Source of the DNA: a gamma proteobacterium NOR5-3
GTDB lineage: Bacteria; Pseudomonadota; Gammaproteobacteria; Pseudomonadales; Halieaceae
Direction: 5' to 3'
DNA: 64,000 nucleotides
Assembly (NCBI GenBank): GCA_000158155.1
Contig: DS999405.1
Coordinates: forward strand, 1,477,738 to 1,541,737
Position 1 is the stretch's first letter, and each line of letters begins with the position of its first letter. The notes under the pieces are model-generated. The model saw only the letters and a list, made by a program, of their open reading frames with translations, searched no databases and was not told where the DNA came from. This document shows, in pieces, positions 1 through 11,364 of this stretch. A program made the translations under genes and the position numbers.

Positions 1-119
1 AATCGAGGCGGCATTATACGCAAGAAATTGGTGCTGACAATGATTGGCGCTCCTACTGGGCTACTATTGGCGCCACCAATGCTTGCGCTGGCTAGGAATA
101 AAGGCGCCGCAAAGGTTAG

Positions 120-485
120 CTAGCGACCAGGCTTTAACAACTCCAGCAATTCTTCCAGGTCATCAATGGTCTCTTGAATCACTGCATCGATGTGCGTGGG
201 ATGCACGCCTTTGGTCTTCTCGTCGGTCATACGCTGACGCGCGCCACCGATGGTGTACCCGTCGTCATACAGCAAGGTGCGAATCTGCCGGATGGTGAGA
301 ACATCCTCACGCTGATAATAGCGACGGTTACCCCGGCGCTTGACCGGTTTAAGCTGCGGAAATTCCTGTTCCCAGTAACGCAGTACGTGCGGCTTTACCG
401 CACACAGTTCGCTGACCTCACCGATGGTGAAGTAACGCTTGCCCGGAATGGCAGGGAGTTCGTTATTGTGACTCGGTTCCAGCAT
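120..485 (-). CDS. MerR-family transcriptional regulator (ihfA-linked)
   Basis: A 121-residue MerR-type DNA-binding protein. The winged-helix start is clear around residues 17-50 ([20 protein letters not shown]), followed by the RRGNRRYY wing and a helical tail ending [12 protein letters not shown] that probably dimerises. No cysteine-rich metal-binding loop follows the helix, so it is not a metal sensor of the classical MerR kind. It is the last gene of the pheS-pheT-ihfA block and overlaps the end of ihfA by 23 bases, so it is probably translated from the same message. A MerR gene at this spot is common in gammaproteobacteria, but its targets are not evident here. Family confident, role unknown. 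Confidence 0.9.
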   Translation of the reverse strand: MLEPSHNNELPAIPGKRYFTIGEVSELCAVKPHVLRYWEQEFPQLKPVKRRGNRRYYQREDVLTIRQIRTLLYDDGYTIGGARQRMTDEKTKGVHPTHIDAVIQETIDDLEELLELLKPGR

Positions 486-768
486 ATTCCTCTACTCTGG
501 CCTTGAGCTTTTGCCCCGGCCTGAAGGTTACCACTCTGCGAGCAGAAATCGGGATTTCCTCTCCCGTTTTTGGGTTACGTCCGGGACGCTGGTTCTTGTC
601 GCGCAAATCGAAATTGCCAAAACCCGAAAGCTTTACCTGTTCGTTATTCTCCAGGCAGACGCGAATTTCCTCGAAAAACAGCTCGACTATTTCTTTGGCC
701 TCGCGCTTATTCAGCCCGAGTTCTTCAAATAACCGCTCTGCCATTTCAGACTTGGTCAGTGCGCTCAT
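463..768 (-). CDS. ihfA: Integration host factor subunit alpha
   Basis: The 101-residue alpha subunit of IHF, the DNA-bending nucleoid protein that works as a heterodimer with IhfB. It starts [19 protein letters not shown] and carries the beta-arm signature [20 protein letters not shown], whose proline intercalates into DNA. The ATG at 768 is preferred over a TTG two codons upstream because it gives the usual IhfA N-terminus and length. It lies 22 bases downstream of pheT and overlaps the merR gene, as in other gammaproteobacteria. High certainty from sequence and gene order. Confidence 0.97.
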   Translation of the reverse strand: MSALTKSEMAERLFEELGLNKREAKEIVELFFEEIRVCLENNEQVKLSGFGNFDLRDKNQRPGRNPKTGEEIPISARRVVTFRPGQKLKARVEEYAGTESQ

Positions 769-790
769 GCTCAACCGTCCCGGTCAGACC

Positions 791-3169
791 TTAATTGCGG
801 AGTTCCGCCTGATAGTTTTCTTTCAGCGAATCAATGACTTGCTGAATACATTTATTGACTTCGTTATCATCAAGGGTGCGCGAATGATCCTGAAAAGTCA
901 AACCCAGAGCGACACTTTTGCGAGCAGGATCAATACCTTTGCCTTCATACACGTCAAAGAGCCTTAAGTCCCGAAGGTAAGCCCCTGCACTAGCGCGCAC
1001 ATTGGCCAAGAGTTCAGCCGCTGTAACACTCTTGTTCACCACCACCGCTACATCGCGGCGCAGCGCCGGATAGCGCGATACCGGTGCAAACGCAGGGATC
1101 ACTGCAGCACTGAGCAGCTCCAGATCAAGCTCCGCCACCATGACCGGAAGGTCAAAGTCCAAATCCTTTTGTAGAGTCGGGTGCAAAGCACCAATAAAGC
1201 CTACGGTGCTGTCGCCGCGCTTGAGCCAGGCGGTCTGCCCGGGATGAAGCGCGCTGCGCTCCCCTGCTTCGAAGTGAAACGACGCCGCGTCCCCGGTCAA
1301 TTCCAGCAAGGCCTCCACGTCACCTTTAAGATCATAAAAATCGGCGTTACGACTGGGCTCTGCCCAACCCTCGGCAGCCAAAGATCCGGTGATAAGCATG
1401 GCCAGCCCGGGACGCTGGCTGAGTCCATCGGGACCCGGCACGAAACGTAAACCGGTCTCAAACATCCGCACTCTCGGCTGCTGCCGTTTTACATTGTGCT
1501 GTGCTGAGCGCAGCAGACCTGCGAGCAAACTGCTGCGCATCACCGCGTGCTCCGGGGAGATCGGGTTGTTCAGCACAACCGGGGCAACATCGGGATCCAG
1601 CCGCTTTTGAATATCCGCATCCACAAAGCTGTAACAAATCGCCTCGTAGTAATCTCTGGCCACCAGTGCGCGGCGCAGCTGCTTAAGCCGGATCTTTTCT
1701 TCCGGTATTGCCGGAAGCACCACATCGGCACGAATACGCGTCACCGGCAGGTTGTTGTAGCCGTACACTCGCGCAAGTTCTTCCAGAAGATCAGCCTCGA
1801 TACGCAGATCAAAACGCCAGCTCGGCACAGCACATTCCCAACCGCCGTCTACAGCTGCCACCTCCAGACCCACACCACGCAGAATCCGCTCTACGGTTTC
1901 GTCATCAATGGCCACACCCAGCAGCCGCTCAATGCGAGCTCTACGCAGGTGAATCGGTGCCGGAGAAGGTAGATTATGTTCAGACACAGCCTCGGTAATC
2001 GGTCCTGCCGCGCCGCCAACGATCTCCAGCAATAACTCCGTGGCGCGCTCCATGGCGCGGCGCTGCAGACAAAAATCCACGCCACGCTCAAATCGGTGCG
2101 AAGAGTCGGTGTGCAGACCAAAAGATCGGGCCTGCCCGCTTAACGGCTCCGGTGCAAAAAACGCCGACTCCAGTAACAGCCGGTTAGTGCCCTGCCCTAC
2201 GGCCGAGTCTGCCCCGCCCATAATGCCCGCAAATGCCAGTGGTCTCTCGTGATCGGCGATCACAAGATTGCCCTCACCGAGGGTGATTTCCTGATCATTA
2301 AGTAAGGTAAACGATTCTTCAGCGCTCGCCTCGCGAACGATGATGCCACCCTTGATCTTATCGAGATCGAAGGCATGCATAGGCTGCCCGAGCTCAAGCA
2401 GCAGGTAATTGGTGATATCGACCGCCGCGTCAATACTGCGCACCCCACAGCGGCGCAGCTTTTCCTGCATCCACAAGGGGGTTGGCCGGCTCAGATCAAC
2501 GCCATCGATGACACGACACAGATAGCGCGGGCAACGCGCCGTGGCGCGCAGCTCAACCTCAACCGCTTCATCCGTGGTAACAGCCTGCACATTCTCTGGC
2601 GGCGCGCACACCGGCAGATCATTCAAAAGACCCACTTCTCGTGCTATTCCCGCAAGGCCCAGACAATCCGAACGGTTTGGCGTGAGACCAATCTCGATGC
2701 TGACGTCGTCAAGCTTGAGATAATCGCGTAGATCCGTCCCTACGGGCGCATCCGCGGGCAGCTCTAAAATGCCGTCTTTTTCTTCGGACAAGCCCAGCTC
2801 CGAGGCCGCACAAAGCATACCCTGAGACTCCACACCGCGAAGCTTTGCCGCCTTGATGGCAAAGTCCCCGGGTAGAACGGCCCCAACGACCGCGAGCGGC
2901 GTCTTCAAGCCGGCGCGGGCATTAGGTGCTCCACAAACGATCTGCAGGGTATTGCCGCCTCCGGCATCCACGGTACACACGCGCAGCTTGTCCGCATCCG
3001 GGTGCTGCACCGCCTCGGTAATCTCGGCGACGATCACGCCGGTAAACGCGCCGGCCACAGGCTCGATGGCATCCACCTCAAGACCGGCCATGGTAATTTG
3101 ATGCCCCAGGGCCTCACTGCCAAGCGCGGGATTCACCCACTCGCGCAGCCATTGCTCACTGAATTTCAC
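791..3169 (-). CDS. pheT: Phenylalanine--tRNA ligase beta subunit
   Basis: The 792-residue beta chain of the alpha2-beta2 phenylalanyl-tRNA synthetase, which carries tRNA binding and editing. It begins MKFSEQWLREWVNP and shows the N-terminal tRNA-binding EMAP-like domain, the B3/B4 editing region (GGIMGGADSAV), the B5 domain and a C-terminal anticodon-binding FDX-ACB domain (SRYPALRRDVAVVV). Length is normal for the bacterial enzyme. Translation starts at GTG, supported by AAAGGAG seven bases upstream. It follows pheS by 37 bases, so the two subunits are co-expressed. Confidence 0.98.
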   Translation of the reverse strand: MKFSEQWLREWVNPALGSEALGHQITMAGLEVDAIEPVAGAFTGVIVAEITEAVQHPDADKLRVCTVDAGGGNTLQIVCGAPNARAGLKTPLAVVGAVLPGDFAIKAAKLRGVESQGMLCAASELGLSEEKDGILELPADAPVGTDLRDYLKLDDVSIEIGLTPNRSDCLGLAGIAREVGLLNDLPVCAPPENVQAVTTDEAVEVELRATARCPRYLCRVIDGVDLSRPTPLWMQEKLRRCGVRSIDAAVDITNYLLLELGQPMHAFDLDKIKGGIIVREASAEESFTLLNDQEITLGEGNLVIADHERPLAFAGIMGGADSAVGQGTNRLLLESAFFAPEPLSGQARSFGLHTDSSHRFERGVDFCLQRRAMERATELLLEIVGGAAGPITEAVSEHNLPSPAPIHLRRARIERLLGVAIDDETVERILRGVGLEVAAVDGGWECAVPSWRFDLRIEADLLEELARVYGYNNLPVTRIRADVVLPAIPEEKIRLKQLRRALVARDYYEAICYSFVDADIQKRLDPDVAPVVLNNPISPEHAVMRSSLLAGLLRSAQHNVKRQQPRVRMFETGLRFVPGPDGLSQRPGLAMLITGSLAAEGWAEPSRNADFYDLKGDVEALLELTGDAASFHFEAGERSALHPGQTAWLKRGDSTVGFIGALHPTLQKDLDFDLPVMVAELDLELLSAAVIPAFAPVSRYPALRRDVAVVVNKSVTAAELLANVRASAGAYLRDLRLFDVYEGKGIDPARKSVALGLTFQDHSRTLDDNEVNKCIQQVIDSLKENYQAELRN

Positions 3170-3206
3170 GTGATAACTCCTTTATGCCGCAACAGTTGCC
3201 GCGCAA

Positions 3207-4226
<1,020 letters not shown>

Positions 4227-4251
4227 TCACTACCCATAAAAAAGGGTCCAT

Positions 4252-4285
4252 AAAAAAAGGGAAAAGGCTGGGCCCTTTCCCTTTT
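4252..4285 (-). terminator. Terminator/attenuator between rplT and pheS
   Basis: Read on the minus strand, AAAAGGGAAA-GG pairs with CC-TTTTCCCTTTT around a six-base loop and is followed by seven Ts. This is a good intrinsic terminator lying between rplT and pheS. In Escherichia coli the corresponding place holds the pheST attenuator with its Phe-rich leader peptide; no leader ORF rich in Phe codons is visible here between the rplT stop and the hairpin. It may simply insulate or set the ratio of the two halves of the block. Confidence 0.65.
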
Positions 4286-4342
4286 GATTTTCCGTGTTGC
4301 AAGCCGTACCGCTATCGCGGCGGGATTGATCCAGCCAGGGGC

Positions 4343-4702
4343 TTAGGCAGCTAACGCTGCTTTCGCTTGCTCCACGACCGCTGCAAAGGCTGGCTTGTCA
4401 TGTACTGCGAGATCCGCAAGTACGCGACGATCCAAACCAATGTTGGCCTTTTTGAGGCCGTTGATCAGCTTGCTGTAAGTCAAACCATTAGCACGGGACT
4501 GAGCGTTAATACGCGTGATCCACAGTGCACGGAACTGACGCTTGCGCTGGCGACGGTCACGATAAGCGTATTGACCCGCTTTAGTGACAGCCTGCTTGGC
4601 TACGCGAAAGACGCGTGAGCGTGCTCCGTAATAACCTTTGGCTTGCTTCAGAATTTTCTTGTGTCGACGGTGTGCGACGACTCCACGTTTTACGCGAGGC
4701 AT
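4343..4702 (-). CDS. rplT: 50S ribosomal protein L20
   Basis: The 119-residue large-subunit protein L20, needed early in 50S assembly by binding 23S rRNA. It opens [20 protein letters not shown] and shows the basic helical N-terminal extension followed by the compact C-terminal RNA-binding domain ([13 protein letters not shown]). Length is standard. It lies 26 bases behind rpmI in the infC-rpmI-rplT operon. In gammaproteobacteria L20 represses translation of rpmI and itself by binding the operon mRNA; that control is known for the family and not demonstrated here. Confidence 0.98.
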   Translation of the reverse strand: MPRVKRGVVAHRRHKKILKQAKGYYGARSRVFRVAKQAVTKAGQYAYRDRRQRKRQFRALWITRINAQSRANGLTYSKLINGLKKANIGLDRRVLADLAVHDKPAFAAVVEQAKAALAA

Positions 4703-4728
4703 AGTTTTCTCCTGTCCTTAATAAACGC

Positions 4729-4923
4729 TTAGCGCGCCCGCAACATGCGGTCGATCAGCACTTTGTCACTGTCGTGGATCATTGAAGTTCCACGCAGCTG
4801 GCGCTTACGCTTAGTGGTCATTTTGGTCAGGATGTGGCTCTTGTGCGCACTCTTGCGCTTGTAGCCGCCTGCGGTTTTCTTGAAGCGTTTAGCCGCTCCG
4901 CTGTGAACTTTTGCTTTAGGCAT
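4729..4923 (-). CDS. rpmI: 50S ribosomal protein L35
   Basis: The 64-residue large-subunit protein L35. It opens [20 protein letters not shown] and is very basic, with the family's [14 protein letters not shown] and KRKRQLRGT segments. It sits between infC and rplT on the same strand, the conserved order for this translation operon. The 100-base gap to infC is where operator structures for ribosomal-protein feedback would be expected. Confidence 0.97.
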   Translation of the reverse strand: MPKAKVHSGAAKRFKKTAGGYKRKSAHKSHILTKMTTKRKRQLRGTSMIHDSDKVLIDRMLRAR

Positions 4924-5023
4924 TACTTGTACTCCGCATTGGGTTCGACGGTCCCAGAGACCAGCTCGTGGGGTTAAGCCGAAACTTGCATCAAATCAAA
5001 CGGTCTAGGGCATTCACGGGCCG

Positions 5024-5560
5024 CTAGCCATTCTTCCTTTTCGGGGCAATAACCATGGTCATCTGTCGGCCTTCCATTTTCGGAAACTGCTCGACACCGC
5101 CAAGTTCAGCAAGATCGGCTTCTACTCGTTTGAGTAGCTCCATGCCTATCTCCTGGTGAGCCATTTCACGACCGCGAAAACGCAGCGTGACTTTGGCCTT
5201 ATCCCCGTTCTCAAGAAAACGCACCAGGTTGCGTAGTTTTACCTGGTAGTCCCCTTCCTCCGTCCCTGGACGAAACTTCATTTCTTTCAGTTGCGTACGC
5301 TTCTGCTTCTTCTTCTGGGCGTTTTTCTGTTTCTTCGCCTCGAAGATGTGCTTGCCGTAATCCATGACCTTACAGACCATGGGATCCGACTGATCCGCAA
5401 TCAATACAAGGTCCATGCTCGCCGCCTCAGCAGCTGCGCGTGCCTCGGCAAGGGAGACAACGCCCACCTGCTCACCTTCGGCACCCACAAGACGGACCTT
5501 ATCCGCGACTATTTCGTCATTGATAAGGGATTTCTTACCCTTACCGCTATCTTTACTGAT
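5024..5560 (-). CDS. infC: Translation initiation factor IF-3, apparent AUC start
   Basis: IF-3 checks the start codon and the initiator tRNA in the 30S complex. The conserved body is clear: [20 protein letters not shown] in the N-domain, a lysine-rich linker, and [33 protein letters not shown] and [14 protein letters not shown] in the C-domain. No ATG, GTG or TTG lies in frame upstream of the conserved N-terminus; the GTG at 5488 is internal to [11 protein letters not shown] and would remove it. An ATC at 5558-5560 has GGAG seven bases upstream and gives a 178-residue protein, matching the usual length. A rare start suits the known self-control of infC, in which IF-3 disfavours its own AUU/AUC-type start. 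An ATT at 5606-5608 is a less likely alternative. Confidence 0.93.
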   Translation of the reverse strand: MSKDSGKGKKSLINDEIVADKVRLVGAEGEQVGVVSLAEARAAAEAASMDLVLIADQSDPMVCKVMDYGKHIFEAKKQKNAQKKKQKRTQLKEMKFRPGTEEGDYQVKLRNLVRFLENGDKAKVTLRFRGREMAHQEIGMELLKRVEADLAELGGVEQFPKMEGRQMTMVIAPKRKNG

Positions 5561-5660
5561 CGCTGTTCTCCATTTCTGCGCTCCATCAACTGGGAGCCTT
5601 CTGTCAATTCGTTGCTACTCAGCCCTCTTTGGGCCTGGAACACTCCGTCAATATTACTGA

Positions 5661-7598
5661 CTAAGAGTCCTGAGCGTCGCCGACAGCAACACGACCGCGT
5701 CGAGCCACGTCCTGGTCGAGAATCTCTGTAAATGCCTCCAGGGACATTGTTCCGAGGTCTTCGCCATTACGCGACCGCACGGCCACTGTCTTCGCTTCGA
5801 CTTCTTTTTCGCCTACCACGACAAGGTAGGGAACGCGCTGAATTGTGTGCTCGCGGATTTTAAAGCCGATTTTCTCGTTTCTCAAGTCCGAAAAAACCCG
5901 AAAACCCTTGTTTTTCAAGGAATCTTCCACAAATCGCACATATTCGTCCTGCTTTTCGGTGATATTTATGACCACCGCCTGTTTTGGCGCCAACCAAACG
6001 GGAAACGAGCCTTCGAAGTTTTCGATGAGAATTCCGATAAATCGCTCGAAGGACCCCAAAATCGCACGGTGCAGCATGACCGGTGTTTTGCGCGATCCGT
6101 CTTCGGCGACGTACTGCGCATCCAAGCGCCCGGGCATGGAAAAATCCACCTGAATCGTGCCCATTTGCCAGACCCGGCCAATACAATCCTTTAGCGAGAA
6201 CTCGATCTTGGGTCCATAAAAGGCACCCTCCCCCGGCAGCTCCTGCCAATCCAGACCCTGGGCATCCAGCGCATCAGCCAGCGCCTTCTCGGCCCGATCC
6301 CAATCCTCGTCGGTTCCTACACGCTGAGCAGGTCGGGTTGAGAGGCGATAAATCACCTCATCAAAGCCAAAATCGGCGTAAACCGCGTGGAGAAAATCAA
6401 TAAATGTCGAAACCTCGGGCTGAATCTGCTCTTCGGTACAGAAGATATGCCCGTCATCCTGAGTAAATCCCCGCACCCGCATGATGCCGTGGAGCGAGCC
6501 AGAGGGCTCATTCCGGTGACAGCTGCCGAACTCTGCCAAACGTAAGGGAAGATCACGGTAAGAGCGCAGACCCTGGTTGAACACCTGCACGTGGCAGGGG
6601 CAGTTCATGGGCTTGACTGCAAACTCACGCTCATCGGCGGTGAGCATGAACATGTCATCACCGAACTTGTCGGCGTGACCGGACTTCTCCCACAGCGACA
6701 TATCCACAAGCTGCGGCGTTTTAATCTCCTGGTAGTCCTGCGCGCGCTGCTGCTCGCGCATGTACTGCTCGATCACCTGATAGATCGTCCAGCCCTGAGG
6801 GTGCCAGAACACCATACCCGGGGCCTCTTCCTGGGTGTGGAACAGGTCGAGCTTCTTACCAATCTTGCGGTGATCGCGCTTCTCGGCCTCTTCAATGCGG
6901 CGCAAATACTGCTTGAGCTGCTTTTTATTGGCCCAGGCTGTGCCATACACACGCTGAAGCATCTCGTTGTTCGAGTCACCGCGCCAGTAAGCGCCGGCCA
7001 GCTTTGTCAGCTTGAACGCTCCCAGCTTGCCGGTGCTGGGCACGTGGGGACCGCGACAAAGATCCATCCAGGCGCCCTGCTTATACAGAGAGATCTCTTC
7101 TCCCTCAGGCAGATCGCGAATGATCTCGACCTTGTAGCTCTCGCCCATCTTCTCAAAGGCCGCCGCTGCCTCGTCCCGATCCATGACGATGCGCTCTACC
7201 GGCACATCGTCGGCAACGATCTGCGCCATACGCTCTTCGATTTTGGGCAGGTCGTCAGGCGTAAACTGATGCTCGCCGGCAAAGTCATAGTAAAAACCGT
7301 CATCGATGACCGGGCCGATGGTGACCTGGGTGCCGGGAAACAGGTCCTGCACCGCCATAGCCAGCAAGTGCGCTGTGGAGTGACGAATGAGTTCAACGCC
7401 CGCGTCATCACGCTCGGTGATGATTGCAAGCTGTGCGTCGGCATCAATAGAAAAACTGGTATCGACCTCTCGGCCGTCGACCACGCCGGCTAATGCGGCT
7501 TTAGCGAGGCCCGGGCCTATATCGGCGGCCACCTCAGCAACGGTTACGGCGTTGCTGAATTCTCGTTGACTGCCATCAGGCAAAGTAATGGTTGGCAT
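5661..7598 (-). CDS. thrS: Threonine--tRNA ligase
   Basis: The 645-residue threonyl-tRNA synthetase (class II). Order of domains: N-terminal TGS domain ([20 protein letters not shown]), the SAD editing domain with [12 protein letters not shown] and the [10 protein letters not shown] metal-ligand region, the catalytic core with [10 protein letters not shown] and [20 protein letters not shown], and the C-terminal anticodon-binding domain. The ATG has GGAGA eight bases upstream. It stands just upstream of infC on the same strand, as in most gammaproteobacteria. Autoregulation through a leader operator is known in Escherichia coli; its presence here was not established. Confidence 0.98.
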   Translation of the reverse strand: MPTITLPDGSQREFSNAVTVAEVAADIGPGLAKAALAGVVDGREVDTSFSIDADAQLAIITERDDAGVELIRHSTAHLLAMAVQDLFPGTQVTIGPVIDDGFYYDFAGEHQFTPDDLPKIEERMAQIVADDVPVERIVMDRDEAAAAFEKMGESYKVEIIRDLPEGEEISLYKQGAWMDLCRGPHVPSTGKLGAFKLTKLAGAYWRGDSNNEMLQRVYGTAWANKKQLKQYLRRIEEAEKRDHRKIGKKLDLFHTQEEAPGMVFWHPQGWTIYQVIEQYMREQQRAQDYQEIKTPQLVDMSLWEKSGHADKFGDDMFMLTADEREFAVKPMNCPCHVQVFNQGLRSYRDLPLRLAEFGSCHRNEPSGSLHGIMRVRGFTQDDGHIFCTEEQIQPEVSTFIDFLHAVYADFGFDEVIYRLSTRPAQRVGTDEDWDRAEKALADALDAQGLDWQELPGEGAFYGPKIEFSLKDCIGRVWQMGTIQVDFSMPGRLDAQYVAEDGSRKTPVMLHRAILGSFERFIGILIENFEGSFPVWLAPKQAVVINITEKQDEYVRFVEDSLKNKGFRVFSDLRNEKIGFKIREHTIQRVPYLVVVGEKEVEAKTVAVRSRNGEDLGTMSLEAFTEILDQDVARRGRVAVGDAQDS

Positions 7599-7774
7599 CG
7601 AATGCGTCTCCTGTCAGTGGTGGCCCCCACGAAAGGCCACTTGATTTCGGCGAAGGATAGATCCCCACCGCGGGGCGCGCATTCTGCCCCAGTGCAAGCA
7701 CAGATTAAAGAGAAGAAGTACCGCGCTGCAGCTGCTAGAGTTTCGACCCGGCCAATAAAACAGGAATATCGCCC

Positions 7775-9106
7775 ATGACTCAGGTCACCCGTCTTGTGCT
7801 TACTGCACTGGCTCTTTTACTCAGTCTCTCTGCCTTTGGCGAAGGAGAGGCACAAACCCGCTGGGAGCTCATGAACCAGATCCGTCGCGAAAAATTCGAT
7901 CTGGTGCTGCCCGAGGTTATGCGCGAAAACGGCGTAGAGATGTGGATTACCGTCAATCGTGAGGGCTACAAGGACCCGCTCACCGAAGATTTTGGTGAGG
8001 GCTACGTCGGCGACTGGGGCTACTACATCTTCACCTATCGCGAGGGCGACTACGATAAGGGCCGTGTGGAACGCGTTGCGCTGGGCATCGGCACTCACCT
8101 GATTGAAGAGAACGGCGCCTACGATTACACCACCGAAGGCGAGTTCGATCTTGCCGCATTCGTCGCAGAGCGGGACCCCAAAAGCATTGCCTTGAACTAT
8201 GCCGAACACATCGGCGGTGCCGACGGACTTACGCTCACCGCGTATCGACACTTACAAAAGACGCTGGGTGAGAAATACAGCGAGCGCTTTGTGTCCGCCG
8301 AAAAGCTCGCCTCGGACTTTCGATCGCGCCGCGTCGCCACCGAAATCGCCGCTTTTGCCCGCGCCGGGGAGATGTCACGCAAGATCGCCGAAACAGCGTT
8401 CTCCAACGAGGTAATCACACCGGGAGTCACCACCCTGGCCGATGTCGCCTGGTGGATGCGCGAGCAGCAGTTTGCCAACAACCTGGGCACATCCTTTGGC
8501 ATGCCCTCGGTGTACATCACCGGGCCCGACGGCTTTGTGGCGCTGTCAGATGACCACGTGATTCAGCGCGGCGACTTTTTGGCCATCGACTGGGGCGTGG
8601 GTTACCTGAACTTTTATACGGACATGAAGCGTCAGGCCTATGTGCTTAAAGAAGGTGAGACTGAAGTACCCGAGAGCATTCAACAAGCGTTTGATAACGG
8701 CCGCAAAGTGCGGGACATCATCAAGGCCAACATTAAAGCCGGGCGCACCGCGGGAGATACCTTTGACCTTGTGAACGGCAAGATCAATGCGGCCGGTTTT
8801 AAAGTCATGGAGAAGTTCAACCAGCCTACGGACGACCCGAACATCGTAGACGTGATCATCGGCTGTCACAGCGTGGGCAACCTGGGCCACGGCATTGGCC
8901 CCTCCATCGCCTGGTTTAATCCCGAGCGCATGAAGTACATGATTCACCCGAGCAACCTGTTCTCCATCGAGCTGTTTGCCTACACCGCCATTCCTGAGTG
9001 GGGCGGCAAAAAATTACGCGTGCCCTTAGAAGACGACGCCGTGGTCACCGAGCGTGGTGTTGAATGGGTGTACCCGGTCACCAATCGCGTGCTGGTGATT
9101 CGCTAG
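7775..9106 (+). CDS. Exported M24-family metallopeptidase (Xaa-Pro peptidase-like)
   Basis: A 443-residue protein with a signal peptide (MTQVTRLVLTALALLLSLSAFG) and a C-terminal pita-bread M24 domain of the aminopeptidase P/creatinase fold. The five metal-ligand positions are recognisable: the two Asp of AIDWGVGYLNFYTDMKR, spaced eleven residues apart; the His of GHGIGP; the Glu of FSIELFAY; and the Glu of RGVEWVYP near the end. The N-terminal half (about residues 30-180) is the family's non-catalytic domain. Probably trims peptides in the periplasm; the substrate is unknown. Divergent from thrS and convergent with uvrB, so it is likely transcribed alone. Confidence 0.85.
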   Translation: MTQVTRLVLTALALLLSLSAFGEGEAQTRWELMNQIRREKFDLVLPEVMRENGVEMWITVNREGYKDPLTEDFGEGYVGDWGYYIFTYREGDYDKGRVERVALGIGTHLIEENGAYDYTTEGEFDLAAFVAERDPKSIALNYAEHIGGADGLTLTAYRHLQKTLGEKYSERFVSAEKLASDFRSRRVATEIAAFARAGEMSRKIAETAFSNEVITPGVTTLADVAWWMREQQFANNLGTSFGMPSVYITGPDGFVALSDDHVIQRGDFLAIDWGVGYLNFYTDMKRQAYVLKEGETEVPESIQQAFDNGRKVRDIIKANIKAGRTAGDTFDLVNGKINAAGFKVMEKFNQPTDDPNIVDVIIGCHSVGNLGHGIGPSIAWFNPERMKYMIHPSNLFSIELFAYTAIPEWGGKKLRVPLEDDAVVTERGVEWVYPVTNRVLVIR

Positions 9107-9112
9107 ACCGAC

Positions 9113-11131
9113 CTAACTGATAAAGGCCTGCTGCTTAATCTCCGTGAGCTGATCGCGGAGTGCAGCGGCCTGTTCGAACTCCAGATTCTTGGCGTGCTCA
9201 TGCATCTGCGATTCCATTTTATCAAGACGCCTGGCCAGAGCCGTGGGCGAAAGCTTGAGTAATTCCTGGCTGAACGCCAAAGTCTCTTCTGCCACTTTCT
9301 GGCCTTTGCTCTTGGCCTTGGTGGGCATGCGCCGGGCGCCTTCCATAATGTCCTGAACGCTCTTAATGACTCCTACCGGCGTAATGTTGTTCGCCTCGTT
9401 GAACGCCACCTGCTTTTTACGCCGCCGGTCTGTCTCGTCTATGGCACGCTGCATGGAGCCGGTGATTTTGTCGGCATAGAGAATGGCTCTGCCGCGCAAG
9501 TTTCGCGCACCACGGCCAATGGTCTGAATCAGTGAACGGTCGGAGCGCAGGAATCCCTCTTTATCCGCATCCAGAATCGCGACCAGGGCGACCTCGGGCA
9601 TATCCAAACCCTCGCGCAGCAAGTTGATGCCAACGAGAACATCGAAATGCCCCAGACGCAGGTCCCGGATGATTTCTACGCGCTCCACAGTATCGATGTC
9701 GGAGTGTAGGTAACGTACTCGCACGTCATGCTCCGCCAGGTACTCGGTTAAATCTTCGGACATGCGCTTGGTGAGCGTCGTGACCAGCACGCGATCGCCC
9801 ATCTCCACGGTTTTATGAATCTCGCCAAGCAGGTTGTCTACCTGAGTTGTCGCCGGGCGAATCTCGATCTCAGGATCCGTCAAGCCCGTGGGCCTTACCA
9901 CCTGCTCGACTACCTGTCCTGCATGCTCCGCCTCGTAGGGCCCGGGGGTCGCCGATACAAAAACCGCCTGCGGTAAAAGGTTCTCCCACTCCTCAAAGCG
10001 CAGGGGCCGGTTATCCAGCGCCGAAGGCAAACGGAATCCATACTCAACAAGCGTTTCTTTGCGCGACCGGTCGCCTTTGTACATGGCGCCAATCTGCGGG
10101 ATGCTGGCGTGGGACTCATCGATAATCACCAGTGCGTCGTCAGGCAAATACTCGTAGAGCGTGGGCGGCGCCTCTCCCGGGCCCCGACCCGACAGGTAGC
10201 GCGAATAGTTCTCGACCCCCTGGCAATAACCCAACTCGCGGATCATCTCTATGTCATACCGCGTGCGCTGGGACAGCCGCTGGGCCTCTACCAGTTTCTC
10301 CACCGACTTGAGCTGCTTCACCCGCTCTTCCAGTTCCACCTCTATGTGCTCGATGGCATTGAGCATGGTGTCGCGGGAGGTCACGTAGTGTGTCTTGGGA
10401 TAAATCGTAATACGGGGCACTTTTGCAATGATCACACCCGTGAGCGGATCGAACAGGCTGATGTTCTCGACTTCTTCGTCAAAAAGTTCGATGCGCACCG
10501 CCTCTGCCTCAGCCTCCGCCGGGAACACGTCGATTACGTCTCCGCGCACGCGATAGGTACCTCGCGAAAAATCGATGTCATTGCGCGAATACTGAAGCTC
10601 TGCCAGATGCCGCAGAAGCTGGCGCTGATCGATGATCTCACCGCGGGATACGTGCATGACCATCTTGAAATAGGACTTGGGGTCACCCAGGCCGTAAATC
10701 GCCGACACGGTCGCGACCACGATACAGTCCTTGCGCTCCAGCAGGGCCTTGGTTGCGGACAGACGCATCTGCTCGATGTGCTCGTTCACCGATGCGTCTT
10801 TTTCGATAAAGGTATCTGAAGACGGCACATAGGCCTCTGGCTGGAAGTAATCGTAGTAGGACACGAAATATTCCACCGCGTTGTCGGGAAAGAATTCTTT
10901 AAATTCTCCGTACAACTGCGCCGCGAGCGTTTTGTTGTGCGCCATAACAATGGTGGGACGCTGCAGCTGCTCAATCACATGCGCCATGGTGAAGGTCTTA
11001 CCAGAGCCGGTAACACCGAGCAGCGTTTGCGCCGCTAAACCCGCATGAATGCCCTCAACGAGGGCCTTAATTGCCATGGGTTGATCCCCGGCGGGCTTAA
11101 ATGGCGAGTTAACTTTAAAGGGTTTGCTCAT
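9113..11131 (-). CDS. uvrB: Excinuclease ABC subunit B
   Basis: The 672-residue damage-verifying helicase-like subunit of UvrABC nucleotide excision repair. Walker A ([14 protein letters not shown]), the beta-hairpin region rich in tyrosines ([20 protein letters not shown]), the DEAD-like box [10 protein letters not shown], helicase motif VI (QTIGRGARN) and the C-terminal UvrC-binding UVR motif ([20 protein letters not shown]) are all present. Full length and intact. Its 5' end is divergent from tRNA-Asn, and its 3' end converges on the peptidase gene with six bases between the stops. Confidence 0.98.
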   Translation of the reverse strand: MSKPFKVNSPFKPAGDQPMAIKALVEGIHAGLAAQTLLGVTGSGKTFTMAHVIEQLQRPTIVMAHNKTLAAQLYGEFKEFFPDNAVEYFVSYYDYFQPEAYVPSSDTFIEKDASVNEHIEQMRLSATKALLERKDCIVVATVSAIYGLGDPKSYFKMVMHVSRGEIIDQRQLLRHLAELQYSRNDIDFSRGTYRVRGDVIDVFPAEAEAEAVRIELFDEEVENISLFDPLTGVIIAKVPRITIYPKTHYVTSRDTMLNAIEHIEVELEERVKQLKSVEKLVEAQRLSQRTRYDIEMIRELGYCQGVENYSRYLSGRGPGEAPPTLYEYLPDDALVIIDESHASIPQIGAMYKGDRSRKETLVEYGFRLPSALDNRPLRFEEWENLLPQAVFVSATPGPYEAEHAGQVVEQVVRPTGLTDPEIEIRPATTQVDNLLGEIHKTVEMGDRVLVTTLTKRMSEDLTEYLAEHDVRVRYLHSDIDTVERVEIIRDLRLGHFDVLVGINLLREGLDMPEVALVAILDADKEGFLRSDRSLIQTIGRGARNLRGRAILYADKITGSMQRAIDETDRRRKKQVAFNEANNITPVGVIKSVQDIMEGARRMPTKAKSKGQKVAEETLAFSQELLKLSPTALARRLDKMESQMHEHAKNLEFEQAAALRDQLTEIKQQAFIS

Positions 11132-11172
11132 AATAGATGCAGGTGACCAAAAGCTTATTAGTATAATTGGTG

Positions 11173-11201
11173 TTGATTCCGAAGCGGAGGCTGATTAGAA
11201 T
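11173..11201 (+). promoter_or_regulatory. Sigma-70 promoter for tRNA-Asn
   Basis: TTGATT at 11173-11178 and TAGAAT at 11196-11201 are separated by exactly 17 bases and followed by CGCGCCCC. A GC-rich discriminator after the -10 is typical of stable-RNA promoters under stringent control. Transcription would start about 20-25 bases before the tRNA. Confidence 0.75.
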
Positions 11202-11230
11202 CGCGCCCCTCTTCGAAAGGAGAGTGTTAC

Positions 11231-11306
11231 TCCGCCTTAGCTCAGTTGGTAGAGCAAATGACTGTTAATCATTGGGTCGCTGGTTCGAGCCCAGCAGGCG
11301 GAGCCA
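11231..11306 (+). tRNA. tRNA-Asn (anticodon GUU)
   Basis: A complete cloverleaf. The acceptor stem TCCGCCT pairs with AGGCGGA. The D-loop region is AGCTCAGTTGGTAGAGC, the anticodon loop is CTGTTAA with anticodon GTT, and the T-arm contains GGTTCGAGCCC. Discriminator G and an encoded CCA end the gene. It stands at the left edge of the accessory region, a usual place for integrated elements. Confidence 0.97.
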
Positions 11307-11338
11307 TATTTAGCTGTTGTTTTTATAACAGTATCAAA

Positions 11339-11364
11339 GGGTTGCAGCGATGCAGCCCTTTTTT
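11339..11364 (+). terminator. Intrinsic terminator of tRNA-Asn
   Basis: GGGTTGCA and TGCAGCCC form an eight-pair stem (one G-T pair) around a GCGA loop, followed directly by six Ts. It lies 33 bases after the tRNA and ends its transcript. Confidence 0.9.

Noticed and set aside
1-119. tRNA gene expected near the ihfA-merR 3' end in some relatives
   Set aside because: No cloverleaf or T-arm GGTTCRANYCC sequence is present in the first 119 bases.
4286-4342. pheM-like leader peptide
   Set aside because: No frame with clustered Phe codons or a plausible start is present before the hairpin.
6591-7493. Plus-strand open frame of 300 codons
   Set aside because: Antisense to thrS; low-complexity Leu/His/Val-rich product.
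10109-10819. Plus-strand open frame of 236 codons
   Set aside because: Antisense to uvrB, no ribosome site and no family features.
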